From Ignavibacteriales bacterium (GTDB taxonomy: Bacteria > Bacteroidota > Ignavibacteria > Ignavibacteriales > Ignavibacteriaceae): a DNA stretch of 18,594 bases. The stretch lies in assembly GCA_027349615.1 (NCBI GenBank), contig DAIEML010000014.1:1-18594 (forward strand), given 5' to 3'. Shown here piece after piece: positions 1-8,925 of this stretch. Under the pieces are notes generated by a model. That model was given only the letters and a program-made list of their open reading frames with translations, did no database searches and was not told the DNA's origin. The translations under genes and the position numbers were made by a program. Position 1 is the stretch's first letter. Every line of letters starts with the position of its first letter.

Positions 1-1413
1 TACGAAGAACATCATCATGTCAGATATACAACTGATGCAATTAATTCAGCGGTGAAACTTAGTAATCGTTATATAACTGATCGTCATTTGCCAGATAAAG
101 CAATTGATGTAATTGATGAAGCCGGTTCAAGAGTGCACATGGGAAATTTTGAAGTACCTCAAGAAGTTCTATCGTTGGAAGAGGAAATAGAAAAAGTTCG
201 TCAGGAAAAAGCTGCCGTTGTAAAAAGACAAGATTACGAAGAAGCAGCTCGATTGAGAGACAAAGAAAGAAATTTGCAATCGGATTTGGAAATTGCTAAA
301 CGTGAATGGGAAGCAAAAACAAAAGATATAGTTCATGATGTTGGCGAAGAAGATATTGCTACTGTTGTTGCAATGATGACGGGGATTCCGGTAAATCGAG
401 TTGCACAAACTGAATCTGAAAAATTATTAAATATGGAGTCAGCTTTAAAAGATTATATTGTTGGACAAGATGAAGCTGTTTCCAAATTAACAAAAGCAAT
501 TAGAAGAACGCGTGCCGGATTAAAAAATCCAAACAGACCGATTGGAAGTTTTATTTTTTTAGGCCCAACTGGCGTTGGTAAAACAGAGCTTTGCAAAGTA
601 CTTGCAAAATATTTATTTGATTCTGATAATGCATTGATTAGAATTGATATGAGTGAGTACATGGAAAAATTTTCGTTATCAAGATTGGTTGGTGCACCTC
701 CAGGATATGTTGGTTATGAAGAAGGGGGACAACTAACTGAAAAAGTTAGAAGAAGACCATATTCAGTAGTTTTATTTGATGAAATTGAGAAGGCTCATCC
801 TGATATTTTTAGTATTCTTCTTCAAGTTTTGGATGATGGAGTATTAACCGATAGTCTGGGCAGAAAAGTTGATTTCAAAAATACGATTATAATTATGACC
901 ACAAACGTTGGTGCCCGTGATATCAAAAATATAGGATCTTTCGGATTTGGAAGCGAATCTGCTGAAGATAAATATTCAACCTTGAAAAACACTGTTGAAG
1001 ATGCAATGAGAAAGCTCTTCAATCCTGAATTTTTGAATCGTGTTGATGAAACAATTGTTTTCAGGAACTTAGAGAAAGAAGATATCTTAAAGATTATCGA
1101 TATCGAACTGAAAGAAATATACAAGAACATTCATGAAAATAAAATGGTTCTAACACTAGATTTATCTGCAAAAAATTTTCTTGTAGATAAAGGTTTTGAT
1201 CCCAAATTTGGCGCTCGTCCATTAAGACGCGCAATTCAAAAATATGTTGAAGATATGTTAGCTGAAGAAATTCTTCGCGGTACGTTCAAAGATGGTGCTA
1301 AGATAATTGCAAAACATTTTGAAAATGCAGAAGAATTAATTTTCCTCGAAGATGATTCAAATATTGATAGTCCACACGAGGAAAAAGAAAAAACTGATTC
1401 GAGCGAAGTATAA
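1..1413 (+). CDS. clpC: ATP-dependent Clp protease ATP-binding subunit ClpC (C-terminal part, cut by window start)
   Basis: AAA+ unfoldase that feeds substrates to the ClpP peptidase in the cytoplasm. The frame is open from base 1, so the visible 470 residues are the C-terminal part of a protein normally about 800-850 long; the GTG at 52 is internal. Seen, numbering from base 1: the end of the first AAA module (DRHLPDKAIDVIDEAGSR, about 27-44), a charged coiled-coil/UVR segment (about 60-105) that marks ClpC rather than ClpA or ClpB, then the second AAA module with Walker A GPTGVGKT (188-195), Walker B VVLFDEIEKAH (about 256-266), an arginine-finger region NPEFLNRVDE and sensor-2 GARPLRRA. 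The FGFG segment at 314-317 lies where ClpC carries its ClpP-docking VGF/LGF loop, so ClpP partnership is likely. The C-terminal tail is acidic. A strong terminator follows, so it probably ends its transcription unit. Confidence 0.96.
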   Translation, partial: YEEHHHVRYTTDAINSAVKLSNRYITDRHLPDKAIDVIDEAGSRVHMGNFEVPQEVLSLEEEIEKVRQEKAAVVKRQDYEEAARLRDKERNLQSDLEIAKREWEAKTKDIVHDVGEEDIATVVAMMTGIPVNRVAQTESEKLLNMESALKDYIVGQDEAVSKLTKAIRRTRAGLKNPNRPIGSFIFLGPTGVGKTELCKVLAKYLFDSDNALIRIDMSEYMEKFSLSRLVGAPPGYVGYEEGGQLTEKVRRRPYSVVLFDEIEKAHPDIFSILLQVLDDGVLTDSLGRKVDFKNTIIIMTTNVGARDIKNIGSFGFGSESAEDKYSTLKNTVEDAMRKLFNPEFLNRVDETIVFRNLEKEDILKIIDIELKEIYKNIHENKMVLTLDLSAKNFLVDKGFDPKFGARPLRRAIQKYVEDMLAEEILRGTFKDGAKIIAKHFENAEELIFLEDDSNIDSPHEEKEKTDSSEV

Positions 1414-1457
1414 TCAAAAAAAATATTTTTGTGTTCTTAACAACTTAATTATTAATT

Positions 1458-1489
1458 AAAAAAGCGTATTACTTTTAATGCGCTTTTTT
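1458..1489 (+). terminator. Intrinsic terminator downstream of clpC
   Basis: The arms at 1458-1470 and 1477-1489 are complementary over 13 pairs with one G-T wobble: an A-run plus GCGTATT against AATGCGC plus a T-run, with a six-base loop. The GCG/CGC core followed by an uninterrupted T tract is the classic rho-independent form for the + strand. It separates clpC from the operon that begins at 1538. The A-run/T-run symmetry could allow weak function on the other strand, but no minus-strand gene ends here. Confidence 0.88.
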
Positions 1490-1528
1490 TATGTTTAATT
1501 TTGAAAGTGATTTTTATATAACTATTGC

Positions 1529-1534
1529 GGAGGT
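1529..1534 (+). promoter_or_regulatory. Strong Shine-Dalgarno GGAGGT of the 1538 gene
   Basis: GGAGGT lies three bases before the ATG at 1538, with further pairing possible on either side. It fixes this start and shows that the organism uses anti-SD pairing for at least some genes, unlike many Bacteroidota, where SD sites are rare. Confidence 0.7.
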
Positions 1535-1537
1535 AAT

Positions 1538-1822
1538 ATGAAAGTCTTATCAACAAATGAGATAAATGATAGATTAATAAAAATTAGCGGTTGGAGTTTT
1601 AAAATTGATAATATTAATAAGGAGTTTCAGCTGAAGGATTTTAAAAGTGCTCTTTCATTTGTGAATAAAATTGGAGACGAAGCTGAAAAGATGGAGCATC
1701 ATGCGGCTATTTTCTTACACTCTTGGAATAAAGTGAAGATTACTATATCAACTCATAGCGCTGGAGGTGTAACCGAAAACGATTTTAATTTAGCAAAAAA
1801 GATTGAAGAGATTTCAAAATGA
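1538..1822 (+). CDS. phhB: 4a-hydroxytetrahydrobiopterin (pterin-4a-carbinolamine) dehydratase family protein
   Basis: Small cytoplasmic enzyme of the PCD/DCoH family (94 residues, full length). The family dehydrates 4a-hydroxytetrahydropterin so that the pterin used by aromatic amino acid hydroxylases can be recycled. The family signature is visible: E-H-H at 53-55 (normally followed by Pro, here Ala), then HSWNKVKI (61-68), a third histidine in STHSAGG (71-77) and the Asp of TENDF (79-83). The histidines expected in the active site (54, 55, 73) are all kept, so it should be active. The start is fixed by a GGAGGT site. It overlaps the next gene by four bases, so translation is probably coupled. 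No phenylalanine hydroxylase gene is in the window, so the true pterin substrate is unclear; many bacterial homologues sit in unrelated contexts. Confidence 0.88.
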   Translation: MKVLSTNEINDRLIKISGWSFKIDNINKEFQLKDFKSALSFVNKIGDEAEKMEHHAAIFLHSWNKVKITISTHSAGGVTENDFNLAKKIEEISK

Positions 1823-2130
1823 AAAATCGGCTTGAAGCGCTTTTAGATTTTTATAAAAAAGATTCAAAAGATTCTTTTACAATTTATGGAATCGCTTTGG
1901 AATATTTATCCTTAAAAGATTATGCAAAAGCTGAAATATATTTCCAAATTTTGCTGGAGACAGATCCCAGTTACGTTCCCGGTTACATGCAGTTTGCACA
2001 ACTAAAAGAAAAATTAAATCAAATAAATGAAGCAAAATCTATTTATCGCAAGGGAATTGAAAAAGCAAAAGCAACTGGCGATAGAAAATTTGCTATTGAA
2101 ATGGAGGAATTTCTAAATGATCTTGAGTGA
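1819..2130 (+). CDS. Small tetratricopeptide repeat protein
   Basis: A 103-residue, probably cytoplasmic protein with no signal peptide or membrane segment. Two helix-turn-helix units of 34 residues can be read at about 20-53 and 54-87, each with the TPR pattern of small/aromatic residues and a Y-x-x-A core (for example [17 protein letters not shown]). A charged helix follows to the end. TPR units bind other proteins, so an adaptor or scaffold role is likely, but no partner can be read from the sequence. Its ATG overlaps the stop of the dehydratase gene (ATGA) and its last 14 bases overlap pyrE, so all three should be translated from one message. The specific function is unknown. Confidence 0.8.
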   Translation: MKNRLEALLDFYKKDSKDSFTIYGIALEYLSLKDYAKAEIYFQILLETDPSYVPGYMQFAQLKEKLNQINEAKSIYRKGIEKAKATGDRKFAIEMEEFLNDLE

Positions 2131-2698
2131 AAATGAAATTTTACAAATATTTAAAAACACTGGCGCTTTGCTCGAAGGGCATTTTCTTTTGACATCCGGT
2201 AGGCACAGTAATTTGTACTTTCAATGCGCAAAAGTTCTTCAATACCCTGAATATACTGAAAAAATTTGCCGCAATATTGTTGAACATTTTAAAAATTATA
2301 ATATCGACACAGTGATTTCGCCAGCAATTGGAGGGATTATAGTTGGGCAAGAAGTTGCACGGCAATTAAATAAAAAATCAATTTTTGCTGAACGCGAAGA
2401 TAAATCGCTTTCATTGCGCAGAGGATTTTTTCTTGAAAAAGGAGAAAAAGTTTTAGTATGCGAAGATGTAATTACTACCGGCGGATCTGTCTTTGAAGTA
2501 ATTGAAATTGTAAAAAATTTTGGCGCAGAAGTTGTCGGCGTCGGTTCAATCGTAGATAGAAGTAATGGAAAAGTAAATTTCGGTTATCCGCAAATCAGCG
2601 CAATTAAAATGGAAGTTGTTTCTTTTTTAAGTGAGGATTGCGAACTTTGTAAAAAAAATATTCCGTTAGTAAAACCCGGCTCAAGAAAAATAAAGTGA
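2117..2698 (+). CDS. pyrE: Orotate phosphoribosyltransferase
   Basis: Makes orotidine 5'-monophosphate from orotate and PRPP, the fifth step of de novo pyrimidine synthesis, in the cytoplasm. Full length at 193 residues. The type I PRPP-binding loop [13 protein letters not shown] lies at 112-124; the N-terminal [11 protein letters not shown] (21-31) and the flexible-loop region [14 protein letters not shown] (91-104) also fit. The C-terminus has [17 protein letters not shown], with a Cys-x2-Cys pair at 175/178, the form I associate with Thermus-type PyrE rather than the enterobacterial form. The start overlaps the TPR gene by 14 bases. No other pyr gene is near, so pyrimidine genes are dispersed here. 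There is no recognisable terminator before the next gene 59 bases on. Confidence 0.95.
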   Translation: MILSENEILQIFKNTGALLEGHFLLTSGRHSNLYFQCAKVLQYPEYTEKICRNIVEHFKNYNIDTVISPAIGGIIVGQEVARQLNKKSIFAEREDKSLSLRRGFFLEKGEKVLVCEDVITTGGSVFEVIEIVKNFGAEVVGVGSIVDRSNGKVNFGYPQISAIKMEVVSFLSEDCELCKKNIPLVKPGSRKIK

Positions 2699-2757
2699 TA
2701 TTAATGAATTGGGGATTTCTGACTTTTTATTATTAAATGAAACGAGCATAAAAAATA

Positions 2758-3990
2758 ATGGATCAAAGAAAATTATATAAAACTATTGAAAATTTAGCCT
2801 CTCAAAAATATGAAAATGAAAAAGAGATGCTGATTGCGGTTTTGAATCAAATTGTTGAAATGGAAAATATTCATGTAAATGGTGGAAGAATTTGGAAATT
2901 GGACTCTGAAAAAGGTGACTATGAACTTGTATATCAGACCGGTAAACTTGAAAAAATTAAACAAAATTTTCGTGTGAGTATTAAAGATTATCCTTTCTTC
3001 GATCTAATCGCAAAAGAAAGAACAATTTTAGGAAATGAAACAAATGAAGTTCTTCGTAAAAAAGGAATCATGAAATATTCAGCTTCCGGAGTTGGATCAA
3101 GATTAAAATTTAACGGCAAAATTTATTATGAATATCTTCTTGCTTTGAACAGTGAAAATATTGACGAAGATTTACGTTTAAGACTTAGCATCATAGCAAC
3201 CGCTCTTACTTCTCAAATAAAGCAGATGAGATATTCTCAAAGAGCAACTTCTCTAAAAGCTGATTTAAATAAAGCGCGAGAAATTCAAAAAGGAATTTTA
3301 CCTGAACATGAATATAAATTTCATAATTATATTTTATTTGGAGTTTCTGATCCCGCGGAGATAGTTGGCGGTGATTTATTCGATTATATTGATATAGGTA
3401 CAGACGGTGATCGACTGGGAGTAGCGGTTGGTGATGCGGCAAGCAAAGGCGTAAGCGCTGCTGCTGAAGCGATGTACATTTCCGGTGCTCTTAGAATGGC
3501 ATGCAGTTTTGAAATTAAAATTGCACCGCTGATGCAACGTATGAATTCACTTGTAAATAAAATTTTTAAAGATGAAAAATTTGCCTCATTGTTTTACGGG
3601 GAGTTTTCAACCGATAAAAGCGGATTGTTCTTATATGCAAATGCGGGACATAATCCTCCAATGTTTGTAAAAGCTGGATCAAATAAAATTACCACACTTC
3701 TTCCAACTGGGCCAGTTTTAGGGCCATCGCCAAATGCTAAATTTACAATCGACAGTATAAATTTTTCTGAAGGTGATGTACTTCTAATTTATTCAGATGG
3801 AGTAACAGATGCGGCAAATACTAACTTTGAAAATTATGGTGAAACTCGTCTAGGTAATATTTTGGTAAAGAATAAACAACTTTCACCAAAAGAAATTACT
3901 TATAAAATACTTGATGATGTTATTAAGTTTTCAAAAAATGGCGAGTATTCTGACGATAAAACTTTAGTCGTAATTAAAAGAATTAAATAA
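2758..3990 (+). CDS. GAF-domain PP2C (SpoIIE/RsbU-type) serine phosphatase
   Basis: Predicted soluble protein phosphatase of 410 residues. Residues about 10-155 form a GAF-like sensory domain, about 155-180 a helical linker ending in the usual ADLNKAREIQKGILPE motif, and about 190-408 the SpoIIE-type PP2M catalytic domain. The metal-binding set is complete: GGDLFDY (204-210), VGDAASKGVSAA (224-235), NAGHNPP (295-301), YSDGVTDA (345-352) and SDDKTLVV (398-405). It should therefore be an active Mn/Mg phosphatase. Relatives dephosphorylate STAS anti-sigma-factor antagonists in partner-switching pathways, but no STAS protein or anti-sigma kinase is visible here, so the substrate must be elsewhere. 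The Shine-Dalgarno is poor; the ATG at 2758 is the most upstream good start. Confidence 0.9.
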   Translation: MDQRKLYKTIENLASQKYENEKEMLIAVLNQIVEMENIHVNGGRIWKLDSEKGDYELVYQTGKLEKIKQNFRVSIKDYPFFDLIAKERTILGNETNEVLRKKGIMKYSASGVGSRLKFNGKIYYEYLLALNSENIDEDLRLRLSIIATALTSQIKQMRYSQRATSLKADLNKAREIQKGILPEHEYKFHNYILFGVSDPAEIVGGDLFDYIDIGTDGDRLGVAVGDAASKGVSAAAEAMYISGALRMACSFEIKIAPLMQRMNSLVNKIFKDEKFASLFYGEFSTDKSGLFLYANAGHNPPMFVKAGSNKITTLLPTGPVLGPSPNAKFTIDSINFSEGDVLLIYSDGVTDAANTNFENYGETRLGNILVKNKQLSPKEITYKILDDVIKFSKNGEYSDDKTLVVIKRIK

Positions 3991-4047
3991 TTAAAAAGTT
4001 AGAAAAGTTTTATTATAAAATATTTGGAAATATAAGAAGAGGGTACG

Positions 4048-5412
4048 ATGATAAAATCAATTAATCCGGCAACAGATGAAGAAATTAAAATTTATAATGA
4101 AATGTCAGAAACTGAGGTTGATAAAATTCTTTTAACTTCGAATCAAGAATTTTTATCATGGAGAAAAACAGATTTTAATTTACGATCATCAAAAATGAAG
4201 AAAGCAGCTGAAGTTTTAAGATCAAAAAAAAATAAATGGGCTGATATTATGACTTTGGAAATGGGTAAACCAATTGCACAATCAATTTCTGAAGTCGAAA
4301 AGTGTGCTTGGGTTTGCGATTACTTTGCTGATAATGCTGAAAAATTTCTCTCCGATGAATTTATTGAGACCGATGCGACAAAAAGTTTTGTTACTTACAA
4401 ACCACTCGGCGTTATTTTAGCAATTATGCCATGGAATTTCCCTTTTTGGCAAGTTTTTAGATTTGCTGCGCCAAATTTAATGGCTGGTAATGCTGGTGTG
4501 CTAAAACATTCGTCAAATGTAATGGGATGTGCTTTGGCAATCGAAGAAATTTTTCATGAAGCCGGATTTCCAGAAAATCTTTTTAGAACAGTTATCGTTT
4601 CCTCAAAAAATATAAATTCATTAATTGAAAATAAGAATGTTGCGGCTGTAACTTTAACTGGAAGTGTTCAAGCTGGAAAATCAGTTGCATCGATAGCTGG
4701 AGGAGTTTTAAAGAAAACTGTTTTAGAACTTGGTGGAAGCGATCCATATTTAATTTTGGATGACGCTGACTTAGAAACTTCTTCCACTATTTGTGTTAAT
4801 TCAAGATTGATTAACGGAGGGCAAAGTTGTATAGCAGCAAAAAGATTTATTGTCGTTGAATCTGTTTATGATGAATTTGAAAAATTATTCGTTCAAAAAA
4901 TGAAATCAAAATTAATGGGAGACCCATTTGATAAAAAAAATGATTTAGGTCCGCAGGCAAGAATAGATTTAAGAAATGAACTTCATGAACAAGTACAAAA
5001 AAGTGTTGATTATGGTGCTCAACTTTTAATTGGCGGAGAAATTACAAAATCAAAAGGAGCGTTTTATCCCCCGACTGTTTTATCAAATGTTCATTCTGGC
5101 ATGCCCGCTTATAATGATGAATTATTTGGACCGGTTGCATCATTAATAAAAGTTAAAGACGAAGCAGAAGGAATAAAAATTGCAAACGATACTACTTTTG
5201 GTTTAGGAGCGGCTGTTTTTACATCGAATAAAGAAAGAGGCGAGAAAATAGCCAAAGATGAATTAAATGCTGGTTGTTGTTTCGTTAATGAATTGGTCAA
5301 ATCAGATCCAAGATTACCATTTGGCGGTATTAAGGAATCCGGTTATGGAAGGGAATTATCGCTACTGGGGATTAAAGAATTTATGAATGCAAAAACAGTT
5401 TATGTAAAATAA
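4048..5412 (+). CDS. NAD(P)-dependent succinate-semialdehyde dehydrogenase (Sad/YneI type)
   Basis: Aldehyde dehydrogenase superfamily member, 454 residues, close to the usual length of the short SSADH branch. It oxidises an aldehyde, most likely succinate semialdehyde, to the acid with NAD(P). Visible: the cofactor and active-site segment PWNFPFWQ with Asn130, the Lys-containing LKHSSNVMG (152-160), the Rossmann signature TLTGSVQAG (202-210), catalytic Glu227 in LELGGSDP and nucleophile Cys261 in GGQSCIAAKRF. The wording around KHSSNVMGCA and ELGGSDP is that of E. coli Sad, which supports the substrate call, but specificity cannot be proven by reading. AGAGGG just upstream supports the start at 4048. 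It lies 57 bases after the phosphatase gene and converges on the kinase with only 20 bases between them. Confidence 0.92.
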   Translation: MIKSINPATDEEIKIYNEMSETEVDKILLTSNQEFLSWRKTDFNLRSSKMKKAAEVLRSKKNKWADIMTLEMGKPIAQSISEVEKCAWVCDYFADNAEKFLSDEFIETDATKSFVTYKPLGVILAIMPWNFPFWQVFRFAAPNLMAGNAGVLKHSSNVMGCALAIEEIFHEAGFPENLFRTVIVSSKNINSLIENKNVAAVTLTGSVQAGKSVASIAGGVLKKTVLELGGSDPYLILDDADLETSSTICVNSRLINGGQSCIAAKRFIVVESVYDEFEKLFVQKMKSKLMGDPFDKKNDLGPQARIDLRNELHEQVQKSVDYGAQLLIGGEITKSKGAFYPPTVLSNVHSGMPAYNDELFGPVASLIKVKDEAEGIKIANDTTFGLGAAVFTSNKERGEKIAKDELNAGCCFVNELVKSDPRLPFGGIKESGYGRELSLLGIKEFMNAKTVYVK

Positions 5413-5432
5413 TTTAATTGAAATTGGTACAA

Positions 5433-8400
5433 TTATGCTTTCTTTAATGTAAAAGTAAATTTACTTCCCTTATTCGCTTCACTTTCAATCCAAATTTCTC
5501 CTTCATTTTTTTCAATTAGCTCTTTGCAAATAATTAATCCTAAGCCAGTTCCTTTTTCTTGAGAAGTTCCTAATGTGGAATGATGTTTATCTATTCGGAA
5601 TAAATTTTCTAACACATCTTTTGACATTCCTACTCCGGTGTCTTTAACTGAAATTTCAACATGATTGTTTCTGGTTTCAGACGAGATTATTACTTTGCCA
5701 TTTGGCCGGGTAAATTTTATAGCATTAGATATTAGATTCTGAATAACTGATTGAAGCATATTTAAATCAGCAAAAACAAAATTATTATTCTGAACTTGGT
5801 TAATCAGTTCAATATTTTTAATTAATGCATTTTGATTTAACAAGCTAATATTCGAATCAACACTTTCAGATAAATTTATTTTTTCGGGAAGAAATTCCAT
5901 TCGACCGGTTTGAATTCTAGACCAATCCAATAAGTTTTCAACCAATTTATATTGATTTTTTATTGTATTATTTAATTCTCTTATAAACCTATCTCTTTCT
6001 TCTTTTGAAATTGAATCGTATTCCTCAACTAAAATTTCTGAAAGACCGATCAAAGGTTGGAATGGACTTTTTAAATCATGAGCAATGATAGAAAATAATT
6101 TGTCTTTGCTTGAGTTAAGTTCCTTCAGCATTTGTTCAGATTCAGCAAGTTGAGCATTTAAGCGAGCTAATTCTTTCGCCCTTTCTTCAAGCAAATTTTT
6201 ATTAGCTTGTAACTGCTTTGTATAATTAATTAATTCTTCCGAAGTTCTTTTTCTTTCAATTGCCAAAGCAATTTGTTCGGAAACGAAAACTAATATTTGT
6301 TTCTCAGATTCACTATATGCTTTTTCATTGTGATAATCTTGAACAACCATAACGCCAATAATTTTTCCTTCATGTTTAAGAACTATCCCAAGCCAAACAG
6401 CAGAAGGTTCGCCGACTAAATCAACTTCACCTAACTCCCGAAGTTTAATATCAACTTCGCTGGTAATTATTATATCAACCCCGGTTCTTAAAACATATTC
6501 AGTTAATCCGCGTCCAGGTTTTCTTGGTTCTGGCTGAATATCGAATTCGTCAACAAAATACGGAAATGTAATTAGTTCTTCTTTTTCATCATACAAAGCA
6601 ATATAAAAATTATTTGCAGGCATCAATGTTCTAATTACTTCATGAATTTTAGAATACAAAGTCTCCATGTCTTCAGTGGTATTTACTGCTTCAGAAATTG
6701 AGTACAAAGCTTTCTGAATTTTTTCAAATTTTTTACGCTCGGTAATATCGTGCAAAGTTGCCTGAATTAAATTTTTACCTGCCAGAGGAAAACTTTTTAA
6801 AGAAATTTCCGTATCAATAAGAGTATCATTTTTCCTTTTATGCTGCCAATAAAAATATTGCGGAATTCCATTCAATGCATTATTAATTTTTTCTAATGCT
6901 GAATCTTTTGAGCTACTTCCGTCTGGTTGAAATTCTGGTGAAAATTCCCACGGCGAATGGCCGATTATTTCTTCTTTTGTACATTCAAACAGAGTTAAAA
7001 ATTGCTCATTGCATTCTTCAAATTTATCGGACATTATGCAGATTCCCTCTGCAGATGTTTCGAATAATGAACGAAATCTTTTTTCACTTTCAACTAAAGC
7101 TTCTTCTGATTTATTTTTTTCAGTTATATCATGAAAGCTCCAGACTCTTCCAACAATCTGTGTCCCAACTTTTTGAGGAACGGAATACCTTTCAAATACC
7201 CGATTATCTTTAAATTCTATAATATCGAAACTTTCTGCTTCACGATGTTGATAAAGCCAATTAACCTTTGATATAAATTCTTCATAATTTTTTAATTGAT
7301 CTTTTGCGAACATTAAAAGATTTGTGTCTTCTTTTATTTCAAAAACTTCTGAAGGCATTTTCCACATTTGAACAAATTTTTGATTTATACCGGTAACTTT
7401 GCCATAAATGTCAATAACTAAAATACCATCCGCAGTTGATTCTAAAGTTGCATTAAGAAGAGAAAGAGTTTGATTAATCTTTTCTTCTGTAAGTTTTCGT
7501 TCAGTTATATCTTGAGTAATTCCAATTAAGGCAACGGGATTTCCGCTTTCATCTAAGATTGCTGATGAACTAAGAAAAACAGGAAACTCATAGCCATTTT
7601 TTTGACGATTAACAAGCTCACCTTGCCAGCCGTTTCTGAGCGTTTCAAAGTGTATTTTCTCATAGCTAATTTTTGAATTATTATTTGATTGAATAATCTC
7701 AATTTTTTTACCGATAAGTTCTTCTTCTTTATAACCAAATGTTTTTAAAAATGCAGAATTTACAAAAAGAATTTCTCCTTGAAGATTAGTAATGCTTACG
7801 CATTCTCCGATATTTTTAAGTGCTTGAGCAAGCATTACTATTTGTTTCTCGGCTTCTTTTCTTTTCGTTATATCTCTGAAAATGCTAAGCAAGTATGGTT
7901 CATGATTTTCAATTTCAAAATATGAATTCGAAACTCCAAACCAATTTTTTTTCTCGTTCCAAAGATGAGCTTCAACTTCAGAATAGGCAGTAACAGTTTT
8001 ACTATTAAAGCGTTCTTTATATTCTTTAATAGTTAATGTTTCTTTTTCTTTGGGATAGATAATTGATAATGGTTTTCCTTCCAGTTCGGATTTTTGTTTA
8101 TCAACTAATCTGCAGAATGCGTGGTTCACCATTAAAATATTTCCGTCACCATTTGTAAGTCTCATTCCGTCAGCTGAATTTTCCCAAACTAACTGAAATA
8201 ATTGTTGGGATTCTTTTTTAGTAACTTGGGCTGCTTTCAATTTTGTAATATCCGTTGCCAAAAGAATTACATTATTTTTGTTCAGCTTATGCAAAGTTCC
8301 CAAGAACCAATAAGTTTTTCTTTTAATTATTGCAGTGTATTCAAATTCTATTGGTTTTTTAGATCGAAATGCTCTTTTAATTTTATCTAAAAAATAATCT

Positions 8401-8687
8401 GCTTGTTGTTTAGGTAATATTTCGTGTAAAGTTTTACCGGTAAAATCTTCTGCCGGTTTAAGGAAGTATTTTTTAGAAGTGGTTTCAAATATTTTTATAT
8501 ATCTGCCATATTTATCGAAGATAATAATGACATCTTGTATCGAATTAACAATTTTATTCAGTTGAGATTCGTCAACATTTAAATTGTCATAAGATTTATT
8601 TTTTTTCTTAACTTTTACTTTTTTTGGACTACTATTATTTGTCATTATTTTATTTTTTGGTAGTTTTGGTCTAATTCGATTAATCAT
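5433..8687 (-). CDS. Soluble multi-PAS/GAF sensor histidine kinase
   Basis: A 1084-residue hybrid-sensor-like kinase with no transmembrane segment, so its signal is probably cytoplasmic. Five PAS/PAC units can be counted by their closing D-I-T motif at about 146, 272, 393, 520 and 647. A GAF domain follows (about 660-812), then a coiled coil (about 815-862) and a HisKA domain with phospho-acceptor His870 in SIIAHDLKSPF. The HATPase domain has an N box at 983-992, a G1 box DTGVGM at 1016-1021 and a G2 box GTGLGL at 1046-1051. All catalytic boxes are intact. It has no receiver domain and no adjacent response regulator, so it is an orphan kinase. The start at 8687 has no good Shine-Dalgarno; an ATG 14 codons later (8645) is an alternative and would drop a basic stretch. 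It is divergent from truA. Confidence 0.95.
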   Translation of the reverse strand: MINRIRPKLPKNKIMTNNSSPKKVKVKKKNKSYDNLNVDESQLNKIVNSIQDVIIIFDKYGRYIKIFETTSKKYFLKPAEDFTGKTLHEILPKQQADYFLDKIKRAFRSKKPIEFEYTAIIKRKTYWFLGTLHKLNKNNVILLATDITKLKAAQVTKKESQQLFQLVWENSADGMRLTNGDGNILMVNHAFCRLVDKQKSELEGKPLSIIYPKEKETLTIKEYKERFNSKTVTAYSEVEAHLWNEKKNWFGVSNSYFEIENHEPYLLSIFRDITKRKEAEKQIVMLAQALKNIGECVSITNLQGEILFVNSAFLKTFGYKEEELIGKKIEIIQSNNNSKISYEKIHFETLRNGWQGELVNRQKNGYEFPVFLSSSAILDESGNPVALIGITQDITERKLTEEKINQTLSLLNATLESTADGILVIDIYGKVTGINQKFVQMWKMPSEVFEIKEDTNLLMFAKDQLKNYEEFISKVNWLYQHREAESFDIIEFKDNRVFERYSVPQKVGTQIVGRVWSFHDITEKNKSEEALVESEKRFRSLFETSAEGICIMSDKFEECNEQFLTLFECTKEEIIGHSPWEFSPEFQPDGSSSKDSALEKINNALNGIPQYFYWQHKRKNDTLIDTEISLKSFPLAGKNLIQATLHDITERKKFEKIQKALYSISEAVNTTEDMETLYSKIHEVIRTLMPANNFYIALYDEKEELITFPYFVDEFDIQPEPRKPGRGLTEYVLRTGVDIIITSEVDIKLRELGEVDLVGEPSAVWLGIVLKHEGKIIGVMVVQDYHNEKAYSESEKQILVFVSEQIALAIERKRTSEELINYTKQLQANKNLLEERAKELARLNAQLAESEQMLKELNSSKDKLFSIIAHDLKSPFQPLIGLSEILVEEYDSISKEERDRFIRELNNTIKNQYKLVENLLDWSRIQTGRMEFLPEKINLSESVDSNISLLNQNALIKNIELINQVQNNNFVFADLNMLQSVIQNLISNAIKFTRPNGKVIISSETRNNHVEISVKDTGVGMSKDVLENLFRIDKHHSTLGTSQEKGTGLGLIICKELIEKNEGEIWIESEANKGSKFTFTLKKA

Positions 8688-8925
8688 AAAATTGACCCAT
8701 TTAGCCGATTTATTATCGAAGATTTTTTTATTTTTATTAATATAAAAATAAAAACTTCAAATTGTATTCCAGTTTTGGAATTCTTGAAAATCAGCATTTT
8801 CAATACAACACATAATGCAAATTTTAACTAAACTAAAAATTAAGCTATTAAAATATTCTTTGTTGAAATAAATACAAATAAAAAAGTTAAAAAATTAATT
8901 AACTTAGATTTGGTAATAACTGATT
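8688..8925. other. AT-rich divergent intergenic region
   Basis: This 238-base gap between the divergent kinase and truA genes is the longest non-coding stretch in the window. It is almost all A/T with a few G/C positions, and I see no open frame of note, no strong hairpin, no tRNA and no riboswitch-like conserved block. It must hold the promoters for both directions. I cannot place a convincing -35/-10 pair for the kinase; one weak candidate for truA is listed separately. Confidence 0.6.
8905..8912 (+). promoter_or_regulatory. Possible Bacteroidota-type -7 element upstream of truA
   Basis: TAGATTTG fits the TAnnTTTG form of the -7 element described for Bacteroidota promoters. No TTTG lies at the usual spacing upstream (the nearest is at 8859-8862, much too far), and in DNA this AT-rich such octamers occur by chance, so this is only a candidate. 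If real, transcription would begin near 8919 and the truA leader would be very short. Confidence 0.2.

Noticed and set aside
5413..5432. Terminator between the convergent dehydrogenase and kinase genes
   Set aside because: Only 20 bases separate the genes, and the short AATTG/CAATT inverted pair nearby is too weak and has no fitting T tract.
6896..7213. Open frame on the strand opposite the kinase gene (and similar ones opposite clpC, lepB and the M16 genes)
   Set aside because: They lie wholly inside well-supported genes, have no family resemblance and no Shine-Dalgarno, and reflect low stop-codon density on the complementary strand.
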